Shown piece by piece: positions 17,210 to 25,879 of a stretch of 39,362 bases of DNA. The first letter of the stretch is position 1, and each line of letters starts with the position of its first letter. The DNA lies in the NCBI GenBank assembly GCA_023388555.1, contig JAEWGA010000016.1, positions 1-39,362 on the forward strand. The letters run 5' to 3'. The DNA is from Bacteroidota bacterium. GTDB taxonomy: Bacteria; Bacteroidota; Bacteroidia; Bacteroidales; Porphyromonadaceae. The notes beneath the pieces are model-generated. The model was given only the letters and a program-made list of their open reading frames with translations. It did not search any database and was not told the origin of the DNA. The position numbers and the translations under genes were made by a program.

Positions 17210-17366
17210 CTACCACTCTTCTCTCCTGCACAGCATCTCATCTATCTCATAACGGAGGAAGAGCAGGCGCCCATTGGCTTTGAGGTAGGATATTCGCTGT
17301 GCGGTCTTTGATTTCCATTTCTCGCATCAGCACCTCACAAAGCTCCTGATATGAGACCTTTGAAAA
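17210..17366 (-). pseudogene. Frameshifted helix-turn-helix protein remnant
   Basis: On the minus strand one frame reads SYQELCEVLMREMEIKDRTA and, after a one-base shift near 17302, the next frame continues as RISYLKANGRLLFLRYEIDEML and ends at TAG (17210-17212). Together they resemble the C-terminal winged helix of small excisionase-like (HTH_17/MerR-type) proteins common on Bacteroidales mobile elements: a recognition helix, then a GRLLF beta turn and an EIDEML helix. An in-frame TGA closes it upstream and no start is left. It suggests the island arrived with, or from, a mobile element. The assignment rests on pattern only. Confidence 0.4.
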
Positions 17367-17371
17367 TCAGA

Positions 17372-17413
17372 GGGGGGCCAAAACTCTTGCTAAGTTTTGG
17401 CCCCCCTTTTTTT
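17372..17413 (+). terminator. Very strong hairpin with T run on the plus strand
   Basis: A perfect 14-bp stem joins 17372-17385 to 17393-17406 with a 7-nt loop, followed by seven T on the plus strand (17407-17413). It lies 18 nt after the M13 peptidase stop, so it probably serves that minus-strand gene, yet on the minus strand it is followed by CTCTGATTTTC rather than a T run. By its U tract it is best suited to a plus-strand transcript, for which no gene is known here. Confidence 0.7.
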
Positions 17414-17431
17414 ACTAAAGGTGCTGGTGGC

Positions 17432-19483
17432 TTACCAAACTACTGCCCTATCCTCGGGAGCTAAATACATTGGGTCTCCAGGTTTCACATTAAATGCTTC
17501 ATAGAAAGGTGCTATATTCTTTAATGCTTGGTTTACGCGGTATTCGCCAAGGCTATGAGGGTCTATTTTTGTTAAGCGTACAATCTCCTCGGGCCTAATA
17601 TTTTGCCCCCATATACGCCCATATGCAATAAAGAATCGTTGTGCAGGCGTCCAGCCGTTAATAGGTTCAACCTCCTTATCCTTTAAGGTATTCATTAACG
17701 CTTGGTAGGAGATTAGTAACCCTCCTTGGTCGGCAATATTTTCGCCCAAAGTTAATCGGCCGTTAGCTTTCAGCCCTGGGGCAACCAAGATGTTACTGTA
17801 TTGGTCGGCCAACTTATCGGAAGAGGCTTTAAACTGTTCAGCATCTTCATTGGTCCACCAGTTTGTCATATTTCCGTCCTTGTCGTATTGGCGCCCTTGG
17901 TCATCAAACCCGTGGGTTATTTCGTGCCCAATAACCACCCCTATTGCTCCGTAATTCACAGCATCATCGGCATCCATATTAAAGAATGGAGGTTGCAAGA
18001 TAGCCGCGGGGAAACAAATTTCATTGGTGGTAGGATTGTAGTATGCATTTACGGTTTGCGGGTTCATCAGCCAGCGCGCTTTATCAACAGGCTTATGCAG
18101 GTCCGCCACGTTCTTATTGGTCCCGAACCTACTTATATTACGAATGTATGCATATAACGACTCTTTCGACACTTCTACAGCCGAGAAATCTTCCCACTTA
18201 TCGGGGTAACCAATCTTCACGGTGAAGGTAGATAGTTTTTCCAATGCTTTCTGCTTGGTTGCTTCCGTCATCCAGGCTAAAGATTGTATGCGCTCCGATA
18301 ATGTTTCCTTCAAGTTATCTATCATCGTAATCATGCGTTCCTTAGCTGCTGGCGGGAAGTGTTTTTCCACATAGGTACGCCCTACCACTTCTCCCAACAG
18401 GTTATCCACTAACGAAACGGCACTTTTCCAACGGGGTTTCATTTCTTTGGCACCACTCATTACCTTACCGTGGAAGTTAAAGGATTCTTGTCGGAAATCA
18501 TCGCTCAAGTAAGGAGCGGCATCTTCAAGAGCGTAAGCCTTCAGGAGGGTTTTAATAGCATCCAGGTTTGTTGTTTGGAACCAAGAGTCGAACCGTTTTG
18601 TAAAATTGTACTGACTAATATTCACCTCCGAGAAAGCACCTGGCTCTAACCCTTTTCGGCTTGCAAAATAGGCCTTATAGGGGAAGGAGAAGTTACTGTA
18701 TAAATGGGTAGTATCTACTTTATTGTAGTTATACTCCGAGTCCCTCATTTCCTCCTTTGTATAGAGGATTTTGGACAAACTTTCCTCCACATCATAAGTC
18801 TGTTGGGCTAAGTTTTTTGCCTCTTCGTCAGGCACACCAGCCAGCACAAACAAGTTAGCAATATACAGGCGGTAAGCCTCTTGTTGCCGAGCAAAGTCCG
18901 CCCCATCGGCATAATAATCTTGGTCGCCCATGATAAGCGAGGGTTGTACAATTGAAAGGATGTTGGTATCGCTCTTTTTTTCGTCGGCACCTACATAGGT
19001 GATAACCAAATGGTCATCGCCCTCGTTTGCGCTTTCTGCCAAATACTGCACTAATTGGTTCTTATCCTGTATAGCATCTATCCTGGCAAGCAGCGGCAAT
19101 ACGGGTGCGGCACCTTGTGCATTTAAGGTAGCACTATCCATAGCCATTTCGTACAATAGTCGGGCCTTTTCCTTATCGCTTCCAGCAGGAGCGTCGGCGA
19201 GTTCATATTGCAGGATATGCTTGGTGATGCTTAAGGAGGAGTCGCGCAGAATGTCGAAAGAGCCATACCGGCTATACTCATCCTTTAATGGGTTTGCGGT
19301 CATCCACCCACCATTACAATACCTGTAGAAGTCGTCCTGTGGCCTAATATCTGTTGCCATAGCGGTAGTATCTATGGCAGGGACAACAGTGTGGTCTGCT
19401 TGGTTTGTTTGTTTTTGGTCGCAAGCGGTAAATACGCTGGTGGTAAGCGTAAAGAGTCCTAAAAGGTAATATGCTTTATTCAT
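17432..19483 (-). CDS. M13 family zinc metallopeptidase lipoprotein (PepO/neprilysin-like)
   Basis: A 683-residue M13 peptidase, usual length for the bacterial members. The N-terminus is a lipoprotein signal ending FTAC, with the Cys at about residue 21, so the enzyme is membrane-anchored outside the cytoplasm. The zinc site is HEITH (H520-H524) with the second motif GENIAD giving Glu581 and Asp585; NAYYNPTTNEICFPAAILQPPF is the conserved substrate-binding block. M13 enzymes cut peptides up to about 40 residues; the Porphyromonas PepO is an endothelin-converting type enzyme. It begins 9 nt after the epimerase stop, so the two are probably co-transcribed. Confidence 0.92.
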   Translation of the reverse strand: MNKAYYLLGLFTLTTSVFTACDQKQTNQADHTVVPAIDTTAMATDIRPQDDFYRYCNGGWMTANPLKDEYSRYGSFDILRDSSLSITKHILQYELADAPAGSDKEKARLLYEMAMDSATLNAQGAAPVLPLLARIDAIQDKNQLVQYLAESANEGDDHLVITYVGADEKKSDTNILSIVQPSLIMGDQDYYADGADFARQQEAYRLYIANLFVLAGVPDEEAKNLAQQTYDVEESLSKILYTKEEMRDSEYNYNKVDTTHLYSNFSFPYKAYFASRKGLEPGAFSEVNISQYNFTKRFDSWFQTTNLDAIKTLLKAYALEDAAPYLSDDFRQESFNFHGKVMSGAKEMKPRWKSAVSLVDNLLGEVVGRTYVEKHFPPAAKERMITMIDNLKETLSERIQSLAWMTEATKQKALEKLSTFTVKIGYPDKWEDFSAVEVSKESLYAYIRNISRFGTNKNVADLHKPVDKARWLMNPQTVNAYYNPTTNEICFPAAILQPPFFNMDADDAVNYGAIGVVIGHEITHGFDDQGRQYDKDGNMTNWWTNEDAEQFKASSDKLADQYSNILVAPGLKANGRLTLGENIADQGGLLISYQALMNTLKDKEVEPINGWTPAQRFFIAYGRIWGQNIRPEEIVRLTKIDPHSLGEYRVNQALKNIAPFYEAFNVKPGDPMYLAPEDRAVVW

Positions 19484-19492
19484 AACTCGTAT

Positions 19493-20446
19493 TTACTTTT
19501 TATAGCGTTCTTGTAAGGTTTCTATCATGTCCTTACTCATAGTATTCAGGTCATACTCTGGGTTCCAATCCCACTCTTGTCGGGCACAGGTATCGTCCAA
19601 AGAGTTTGGCCACGACTCCGCTATCCCTTGGCGTAGCTCGTCCACCTCATAAGTCATTGTAAACGAAGGTATGTAGTTACGTACACTTGCGGCTATCTCT
19701 TCGGGGTCGAAGGACATAGCTGTTATGTTAAACGAATTACGGTGCACCAGCCTATCCGGGTTGGCTTCCATTAACTGTACCATTGCTCGCAAAGCATCGG
19801 GCATATACATCATATCCATGTAGGTCCCGGCCTTTATAGGGCATACAAAACGGCCTTCTTGTACAGCCTTGTAGTAAATATCCACAGCATAGTCCGTTGT
19901 TCCGCCTCCGGGCAAAGCAACGTTGGATATCAAACCTGGGAAGCGTACCGAGCGGGTATCTACCCCAAAACGCTTATAGTAATAATCACTTAACAACTCA
20001 CCAGCAACCTTTGTAACCCCGTACATAGTTTTAGGGCGCTGAATGGTATCCTGTGGTGTTTTATCCTTAGGGGTATTTTCGCCAAAGGCACCAATGGAGC
20101 TGGGGGTAAAAACAGCGCAGCTGCGTTCGCGTGCCACCTCTAAGGTGTTGAACAAGCCCCCAAGGCCTATATGCCAAGCCAACTGCGGTTTGGCCTCGGC
20201 TACTGCCGAGAGTAATGCTGCAAGGTTATATATGGTGTCTATATCATACTTAGCCACCACATCTGCTATTTGTTGTGCATTGGTGATGTCTACTACTTCG
20301 GCCGGGCCGCTTTCCAACAAGTCGCCCGTAGGAGCAGCCGAAGGGATATACCCTGCCACTACATTCCCTGGGTACAAGGACCGAAGGTACATGGTAAGCT
20401 CCGAACCAATCTGACCCGTAGAGCCAATGATTAGAATATTCTTCAT
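19493..20446 (-). CDS. NAD-dependent epimerase, short-chain type L-threonine 3-dehydrogenase
   Basis: An extended SDR protein of 317 residues. The NAD-binding motif GSTGQIGSEL begins at residue 8, FTPSSIGAFGENTP carries the catalytic Ser region and YGVTKVAGE the Tyr-x3-Lys pair. MMYMPDALRAM and NSFNITAMSFDPEEIA match the UDP-galactose-epimerase-like L-threonine dehydrogenases, which convert threonine to 2-amino-3-ketobutyrate. A sugar epimerase is the alternative, but the sequence segments favour threonine. It lies between the YciO-like gene and the M13 peptidase on one strand. Confidence 0.82.
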   Translation of the reverse strand: MKNILIIGSTGQIGSELTMYLRSLYPGNVVAGYIPSAAPTGDLLESGPAEVVDITNAQQIADVVAKYDIDTIYNLAALLSAVAEAKPQLAWHIGLGGLFNTLEVARERSCAVFTPSSIGAFGENTPKDKTPQDTIQRPKTMYGVTKVAGELLSDYYYKRFGVDTRSVRFPGLISNVALPGGGTTDYAVDIYYKAVQEGRFVCPIKAGTYMDMMYMPDALRAMVQLMEANPDRLVHRNSFNITAMSFDPEEIAASVRNYIPSFTMTYEVDELRQGIAESWPNSLDDTCARQEWDWNPEYDLNTMSKDMIETLQERYKK

Positions 20447-20470
20447 AAAGGGGATATAAATTGTTAGGTT

Positions 20471-20521
20471 AAAAAAACAACAATAAAGCTCCAGTGCTTA
20501 CTTGGTTCGGTCGCTGGGGCT
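20471..20521 (-). terminator. Probable terminator after the YciO-like gene
   Basis: AGCTCCAG (20487-20494) pairs with CTGGGGCT (20514-20521) with one G-U type mismatch; the minus strand then reads TTTATTGTTG and seven T. It falls between the YciO-like stop and the epimerase start. Confidence 0.5.
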
Positions 20522-20530
20522 GTAATACAT

Positions 20531-21145
20531 TTACATATTAGGGTGTTTTATTCCCTCGCGCAAAATTTGGTAAGGGTGTTGTGTGCAATCTATAATGGCA
20601 GAAGGAACGGAGCCGCCCATACCACTATCTATCACCAAATCCACATGCTTATCCCACAACTCGTGGATAAGTTCGGGGTGGTATTCATAAGCTTCATCTA
20701 AAGGCTCATCCTTACGTGGTAGGGAAAAGCCTGTAAGAGGGGAACCGTAATACTCAATTAGCGATATTGGAAGCGGGTGCTGGGGGATGCGTATACCAAC
20801 CTCCTTACGACCTTTATAGATGCGTGGAAGAGCCGACCCTACTGGCAAAATAAAAGTAAAGGGACCAGGCGTGTTTTCTTTAAGGAGTTGGAAGGCCTTG
20901 TCGTCTATTTTAGCATAAGTACTTGCCTGTGCAATGTTGGCACACACAACAGAGAATCGGCTCTTATTGGGGTCTATTCCCTTAAGGTTAGCTAACCGCT
21001 CCAATGCTTTAATATTAAGGGCATCGCAGCCTATGCTATACACGGTGTCGGTAGGATATATGATTATTCCTCCATCTCTTAACACCTCTTCCACCAATTT
21101 TAGTCCTTGGGCCGACAGTGTTCCTTCAAAAGCTTTTACAATCAT
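20531..21145 (-). CDS. Sua5/YciO/YrdC family protein
   Basis: A 204-residue single-domain YrdC-fold protein. It opens with GGIIIYPTDTVYSIGCDA, then NTPGPFTFILP and VGIRIPQHP, and ends IIDCT...ILREG. The fold binds ATP and threonine in threonylcarbamoyl-AMP synthesis for tRNA t6A modification. The basic patch (LKGIDPNKSRFSVVC) and the overall pattern look closer to E. coli YciO than to TsaC, so whether it makes the t6A intermediate is uncertain. It starts 13 nt after the stop of the methylase gene and belongs to the same minus-strand series. Confidence 0.85.
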   Translation of the reverse strand: MIVKAFEGTLSAQGLKLVEEVLRDGGIIIYPTDTVYSIGCDALNIKALERLANLKGIDPNKSRFSVVCANIAQASTYAKIDDKAFQLLKENTPGPFTFILPVGSALPRIYKGRKEVGIRIPQHPLPISLIEYYGSPLTGFSLPRKDEPLDEAYEYHPELIHELWDKHVDLVIDSGMGGSVPSAIIDCTQHPYQILREGIKHPNM

Positions 21146-21158
21146 ATTCTTTAGGTAT

Positions 21159-21875
21159 TTACGCTCCTATTAAAAATACCGTTGGCTGTTTGTGTAACAG
21201 GGGCTTAGGTAATTGTTTCCAGGTTTTAACTGTATGTACCAATATTTGTTCGTTAGCACAAGTTAAGTTGGTTGCCACCCCTATCCTTAATGTTGGGGGC
21301 AAGGTATCTATTAGTTCCTGCAGCAACTTATCGTTACGGTAAGGGGTTTCTATAAAAATTTGAGTTTCGCCTTGGCGTGCTCTCAAAAGCAGTTGGTCTA
21401 AGAGTTTTCGCCTGTTACCTGCCTCCAATGGCAAATAGCCTTGAAAACAAAAACGTTGCCCATTTAAGCCCGAAGCCATTAGAGCCAGAAGTATAGAGGA
21501 AGGGCCTACCAGGGGCACAACGGGCACGTCTATTTCATGCACACTCCTAACAAGGTTACTACCGGGGTCGGCCACAGCGGGGCACCCTGCTTCGGACATT
21601 AACCCAACATCCACTCCCAATCGTAAACGCTCCAAGGCTTCTGCGGGGAATGCGTAGTTGTCGTGTTTATCTATTTCAAAAAACTCAAGGTTGGCAATAA
21701 CAGCCTCGGGGCATATTTTTTTTATACAACGCCGTGCCGTTTTTATATTCTCCACCACAAAGCAAGAGAGCCTACGCATCACCGCTATGTTATAGGGGGG
21801 TAAGTAACGCTCCACTTCTGTATCCCCTAACATAACAGGTAACAGGAACAACGAGCCTAAACAGTTGGTGGTCAT
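21159..21875 (-). CDS. RsmI-like tetrapyrrole-methylase-fold SAM methyltransferase
   Basis: A 238-residue protein of the TP-methylase fold. LMSEAGCPAVADPGSNLVR (residues around 95-113) is the RsmI-type SAM-binding block, VPLVGPSSILLALMASGL and FCFQGYLP follow, and FIETPYRNDKLL completes the pattern. RsmI methylates the 2'-O of C1402 in 16S rRNA; this shorter Bacteroidetes paralogue lacks the usual N-terminal GTLYVVATPIGN opening, reading GSLFLLPVMLGD instead, so its substrate is uncertain. Its ATG overlaps the upstream stop by four bases (ATGA), indicating translational coupling with the epimerase. Confidence 0.85.
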   Translation of the reverse strand: MTTNCLGSLFLLPVMLGDTEVERYLPPYNIAVMRRLSCFVVENIKTARRCIKKICPEAVIANLEFFEIDKHDNYAFPAEALERLRLGVDVGLMSEAGCPAVADPGSNLVRSVHEIDVPVVPLVGPSSILLALMASGLNGQRFCFQGYLPLEAGNRRKLLDQLLLRARQGETQIFIETPYRNDKLLQELIDTLPPTLRIGVATNLTCANEQILVHTVKTWKQLPKPLLHKQPTVFLIGA

Positions 21876-22774
21876 AAATTATACAAGTGGCGAAGTGCGG
21901 AGGTTAAATCGGGATAACAAAATTGGAATCCTGCTTTTACAATCCGGTCCGAAGAAACCTTATAGCCTTTCAAAACCATATCTGCAGCTTCCTGAAGATA
22001 CCTGCGGATAAGCAGCCCTGGCACTTTCACCTTATTTACCACGCCACTTCTCAGGTAGGCTAACGTAGAAACTATGCGTTCGTACGTAGCGTAATCCGGA
22101 GCAACAGCGTTATATACCCCCACCACATGAGGGTGCGCAACCATAAACTCCAACATCCTACACAAGTCGCTTATATGAATCCATGGTAAAAACTGCTTTC
22201 CCGAGCCAAATATAGGAGCAATCCCCCACTTGGTGCCTATGGCCATTTTGGGGAGGATTCCGGCATGGTGGGCAAATACCATTCCGAAGCGGGCAATACA
22301 CACCCTATCGGCTAAATGTTCGGCATGGAGTAGGTAAGCCTCCTCCTCCCATGCTTTGCACACCTCGGCTAAAAAGTCGGTACCGGAAGGCGAGCCTTCA
22401 TGCAGCACTCCTGGGAGGCTTTGCGAGCCATAGATGCCCGTTGCCGAAGCCGAGATAAAGGTACGCACCCGCAAGTTATAATTCATTAAGGTCCGGCCCA
22501 GTAGGGCTGTAGCTCCCGCCCTGCTGGTAATAATCTCGTCGCGGTAACGAGGAGTCCAGCGGTGGTCGGCTAATCGGGCACCAGAAAGGTGGATAATATG
22601 GTCTACATCCTGCAGAGCATCGGGGTCTATACCTCCTTGCTGAGGGTCCCAATAATACTCATTGGCCTCCTCGGGGCGTCGGCTGTAAAACCGTATATTG
22701 TATTTGTCTTTATATCGGTACTCGAAAAGGCGGGCTATCATTCCCTCGGCACCTGTTATCAGGATAGTTTCCAT
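21872..22774 (-). CDS. TIGR01777 family epimerase (YfcH-like)
   Basis: A 300-residue SDR-fold protein of the YfcH/TIGR01777 group. ILITGAEGMIARLF at the N-terminus is the nucleotide-binding loop; HIIHLSGARLADHRWTPRYRDEIITSR, ISASATGIYGS and WIHISDL are the family marks. The substrate of these proteins is not known. An upstream extension of 51 residues is open but Cys/Lys-rich and unlike the family, so the ATG at 22772-22774 is chosen. The stop overlaps the start of the methylase gene. Confidence 0.85.
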   Translation of the reverse strand: METILITGAEGMIARLFEYRYKDKYNIRFYSRRPEEANEYYWDPQQGGIDPDALQDVDHIIHLSGARLADHRWTPRYRDEIITSRAGATALLGRTLMNYNLRVRTFISASATGIYGSQSLPGVLHEGSPSGTDFLAEVCKAWEEEAYLLHAEHLADRVCIARFGMVFAHHAGILPKMAIGTKWGIAPIFGSGKQFLPWIHISDLCRMLEFMVAHPHVVGVYNAVAPDYATYERIVSTLAYLRSGVVNKVKVPGLLIRRYLQEAADMVLKGYKVSSDRIVKAGFQFCYPDLTSALRHLYNL

Positions 22775-22920
22775 ATAACTAATATTACGAACCTTTGCTC
22801 GGCATGTGCGTCCTAAAGTAGCACGCTTACAGTAGCCAATGCGTTTACAGCATTTATATTTGGGAGTAAAGATAAGTATTTTGCCCTCACTGTAACACCT
22901 CTGGCTAAAAATATTCGGGG

Positions 22921-23883
22921 TTAGCAACGCAGCTCACTAAAATCAACCAGTAAGCCATCGGAAGCGGCAAGGGTATTAGGGAAAACCAACTGGCACTCGG
23001 CTTGGAGCATTTTCACCGCATCGTGAGTCATATACCGAGCCGAATAGTGGCCTATGAGCAAGTGCTTTACTTTTGCCAAAACGGCTATTTGTGCTGCTTG
23101 TAAGGTTGTGGAGTGGTAGGTTTGCTTTGCCCGCTCTTGCATATCCTGGGCAAAAGTGGTTTCGTGATACAACAGGTCCACTCCCTCTATGTAAGGAACT
23201 ATCGAAGGGGTATAGGCTGTATCCGAACAAAAAGCATAGCTATAAGGCTCTCGGGCGGGGTGCGTTAAGTCCTTATGGGGAACAACAGTGCCGTCGGGCT
23301 TAACAAAATCCTCTCCTTGCTTAATCCTATTAAAGTAGGAAACTGGCACACCGTGAAAATCGGCCGAGGCCCGGTCCAAATGAGGCAGCAAGGCACGTTC
23401 CCTAAATATATAACCTACAGTAGGAACACGGTGATGCAGTGGCACTGTATTAATTTGGACCGACTTGTCTTCGTATATAAGCTCGGAGCTGGTGTGGCTT
23501 ACCTCGTGGACAATAATCCTGTCGGTATCATCGGTACAAAATAGCTCTACAATCATTCTTACCAACTTGGCAGTTCCTATGGGGCCATAAATATGTACAG
23601 GGTGAGTAAAGCCGTGCAAACTCATAGTACTTAATAATCCTGGTAGCCCCAAACAGTGGTCTCCGTGCAGGTGACTTAAAAATATCCTATGCAAATTAGC
23701 GTACGACACCCCGTACTTAATCATTTGGCGTTGCGCTCCCTCACCGCAGTCTACCATAAAGGTTTTTCCCCGCAGGTGTATCGTTTGGCAAGTAGGCGCA
23801 AACCTTAAGGTGGGCTTAGCAGAGGCGCATCCCAGGACACGCACGTACATACATTCATTTTGAAGAACAGGGTGAAAAGGCAT
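22921..23883 (-). CDS. rnz: Ribonuclease Z
   Basis: A 320-residue metallo-beta-lactamase fold RNase Z that trims tRNA 3' trailers. The zinc motif is SHLHGDH (70-76), preceded by MVDCGEGAQRQM; FCSDTAYTPSI and LYHETTFA give further metal ligands, and the HLLIGHYSARY block gives the last His. The family usually starts close to the first beta-strand (MYVRVLGCASAKPT), so the inner ATG at residue 12 is a real alternative start. It begins 14 nt after the aroK stop. Confidence 0.92.
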   Translation of the reverse strand: MPFHPVLQNECMYVRVLGCASAKPTLRFAPTCQTIHLRGKTFMVDCGEGAQRQMIKYGVSYANLHRIFLSHLHGDHCLGLPGLLSTMSLHGFTHPVHIYGPIGTAKLVRMIVELFCTDDTDRIIVHEVSHTSSELIYEDKSVQINTVPLHHRVPTVGYIFRERALLPHLDRASADFHGVPVSYFNRIKQGEDFVKPDGTVVPHKDLTHPAREPYSYAFCSDTAYTPSIVPYIEGVDLLYHETTFAQDMQERAKQTYHSTTLQAAQIAVLAKVKHLLIGHYSARYMTHDAVKMLQAECQLVFPNTLAASDGLLVDFSELRC

Positions 23884-23897
23884 AGTATATATTGTGT

Positions 23898-24467
23898 TTA
23901 TAGGGCGGACGTAACAATCCCATATATTTCACGAGCAACAGCTTGTACTTGTTCCTCGGTAATCAGTTCACCAACTATAACGCGGTGGTGGGCTTGGCTA
24001 TAATAGGAATGCCTTTGCTGGCGGGCCTCCTCCAAATATGTCTTAATTTGCAGCTTGCTCATTTTGGCAACCAATGGACGGGTATCCTTAACTATAAAAA
24101 GGCGTTGGGCCAATACCTCTAACGGAGAATCCAAGTAAACAACTTGGCCATGTTGCAACATAAGCATCATATTGCAACCATAGCAAGGCAGGCCTCCGCC
24201 CGTAGCTACTACAACACTGGTTAAGGGCAGGAGTTTTTCCAAAAGCTCGGTCTCAAGGCGTCGGAAGGTATCCTGGCCAAGGGAGGTAAAAATAGCGGCA
24301 ATACTATTGTCCTGTTCCTGCTCTATTTGGGCATCGGTATCCACAAAGCTATACCCTAACATACCCGCCAATACTTTTCCTATGGTTGTTTTGCCAACCC
24401 CCGAAAGCCCTACTAAAAACAAAGGCCTATGTTGTACCATTAGCTCTCTTTTATGCATAAAAGTCAT
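23898..24467 (-). CDS. aroK: Shikimate kinase
   Basis: A 189-residue shikimate kinase that phosphorylates shikimate in aromatic amino acid synthesis. FLVGLSGVGKTTIGK is the P-loop, FVDTD the Mg-binding strand, RRLE and ATGGGLPC the shikimate-binding segments, and DTRPLV the lid. The first ATG (24465-24467) lies inside a perfect 15-bp hairpin (24460-24496); in-frame ATGs at 24456-24458 and 24438-24440 are alternatives, and the last, MVQHRPLFLVG, best matches the family's N-terminal length. Downstream, rnz follows closely. Confidence 0.93.
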   Translation of the reverse strand: MTFMHKRELMVQHRPLFLVGLSGVGKTTIGKVLAGMLGYSFVDTDAQIEQEQDNSIAAIFTSLGQDTFRRLETELLEKLLPLTSVVVATGGGLPCYGCNMMLMLQHGQVVYLDSPLEVLAQRLFIVKDTRPLVAKMSKLQIKTYLEEARQQRHSYYSQAHHRVIVGELITEEQVQAVAREIYGIVTSAL

Positions 24468-24496
24468 CTCAATACTTAAATTATTGAGATGACTTT
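24460..24496 (-). terminator. Perfect hairpin between the M23 gene and aroK
   Basis: A 15-bp perfect stem (24460-24474 with 24482-24496) with a 7-nt loop follows the M23 peptidase stop by 25 nt. On the minus strand it is followed by only a short T tract, ACTTTTATG, and it overlaps the first possible aroK ATG. It may be a partial terminator or a translation-affecting stem. Confidence 0.6.
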
Positions 24497-24521
24497 AACT
24501 ATATCTTATACTCTAAAAGCG

Positions 24522-25538
24522 TTAGCTTATGCGTAAAGTACGCCCAACACGCAAGGTTGTGCGGGTACTTATACCATTGAGTTTACAAATAGTGGCCACG
24601 CTAACACCGTACTTGGAGGCAATGGTGGATAGGCTTTCGCCCTTGCGTATCTTGTGTGTTTTAAGGGCAGCTCCGGCTTTTCCTTTAGCTACTACCCTAC
24701 CCCCATGGTTACCAGTGGTAGCGGTGGTAGCCTTAACCCCCATTTTGTGGCGTAAAAACACATACTGGTCGCTTAAAGGGATACCTTTATTAAAGTCTAT
24801 GATAGTTTCTGGGTTAATAGCGATACCCAGGAATCGGGTTTCGAAATGCAAGTGAGGCCCTGTTGAACGCCCCGTATTACCACCCAACGCAATGGGGTCG
24901 CCAGCCTTTACAATTTGGTCGGGCTTAACCAAGGAGCGCGACAAATGTCCGTAAATAGTTTCCAACCCGTTAGGGTGTCGCATCACCACATAATGGCCGT
25001 AGCCCCGGCGTTCAAAGGCGACCATTCTAATACGCCCGTCAAAAGCGGCTCTTACAGTATCGCCAATAGCCAATTTAAGGTCCACACCATAGTGCATCCT
25101 GCCAAACCTGCGCCTATACCCATAATGAGAATTTACCCTACGAATATCGCCTAAGGGATACGAAAACTGGGTACAGTCTATATGAAAGGTGTCCGGCACA
25201 GCTACCGAGCTTCCACCAACAAATGGGTTTACCGATGAAGTATGCCAAGAATCCCGCCCATATACCTCTATTGCGGGGTACATAAGCTCCTCTTTGCTAA
25301 GCTCCTCCGATATATTACGTGCTATCTCCTTGTTTAGTTCATCTGCACGTTTCTTATCTTTTAATTTCACATTATCGGCCAGCAAAGTGGTATCGGCCTT
25401 TTGCGAAAATATGGACTTAAGCACTACGTTTTGGGATTGCCGAACGGGTTCCGAGGGTACTTTTGCAACTTGTGCAGGTAGCGTCCACGAAAACAGCGAA
25501 AGCAGTCCTCCTATAAATAAAGAGCGGTTTAATAGCAT
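24522..25538 (-). CDS. Secreted M23 metallopeptidase with C-terminal LysM
   Basis: From the ATG at 25536-25538, a protein of about 338 residues with a signal peptide (LFIGGLLSLFSWTLPAQ). An alpha-helical linker (about 40-95) leads to an M23 LytM domain: HYGVDL gives His149 and Asp153, IYGHL the His198, and GPHLHFE the His231. A LysM domain (HKIRKGESLSTIASKYGVS) closes the protein from about residue 294. Such enzymes cut peptidoglycan cross-bridges or regulate amidases in the periplasm. A longer frame starting at 25598 places 20 polar residues before the signal peptide and is unlikely. Confidence 0.9.
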   Translation of the reverse strand: MLLNRSLFIGGLLSLFSWTLPAQVAKVPSEPVRQSQNVVLKSIFSQKADTTLLADNVKLKDKKRADELNKEIARNISEELSKEELMYPAIEVYGRDSWHTSSVNPFVGGSSVAVPDTFHIDCTQFSYPLGDIRRVNSHYGYRRRFGRMHYGVDLKLAIGDTVRAAFDGRIRMVAFERRGYGHYVVMRHPNGLETIYGHLSRSLVKPDQIVKAGDPIALGGNTGRSTGPHLHFETRFLGIAINPETIIDFNKGIPLSDQYVFLRHKMGVKATTATTGNHGGRVVAKGKAGAALKTHKIRKGESLSTIASKYGVSVATICKLNGISTRTTLRVGRTLRIS

Positions 25539-25879
25539 TCTGAAACTTATATTTTGCCTTAGTTCCCCTTCTGTTTCTCGGGCCCCAAAAGGCAGCACAA
25601 AAACTTTTGTACGGTGTATTATAGGTAAGAAGGTTGCACCAACGCGAATTTTTTATGGTTACGAATATACAGAAACAGCACACTCCAACCAAAACTGTGT
25701 TTACATTTTTGCACTTTTCCCCCTTTGCCGTGCCATCTTTTCAAAGAAGAGGGAAATGCACTATACATCCCTATTCCAGGCAAATAAAAGGAGGAGTATG
25801 GCAACACGCGGGCAACAAGAATGTTACGTTTAATTAACTAACAACCCCACAAAAAAACAGCCACTTCTTACCAAACAGG
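25539..25879. other. Intergenic region between murI and the M23 gene
   Basis: No supportable gene in this 341-bp gap. A weak hairpin near the murI end (short GCC/GGC stem followed on the minus strand by seven T around 25853-25859) may terminate murI. No TAnnTTTG box for the M23 gene was found. Confidence 0.4.

Noticed and set aside
17160..17231. GTG-start N-terminal extension of the Abi_2 protein
   Set aside because: The 24 extra residues are not family-like and the stretch contains a -7 promoter box, so the ATG at 17159 is preferred.
22855..22862. A TATATTTG promoter-like box on the plus strand
   Set aside because: Genes on both sides are on the minus strand, there is no TTG at -33 and no plus-strand ORF or terminator follows.
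22775..22927. A 51-residue N-terminal extension of the TIGR01777 epimerase
   Set aside because: Cys/Lys-rich and unlike the family, which starts at the ILITGAEG loop; the ATG at 22774 is used.
25189..25833. A 214-codon plus-strand frame opposite the M23 gene start
   Set aside because: Mostly antisense to the signal peptide and linker of the M23 protein; Ser-rich with no recognisable domain.
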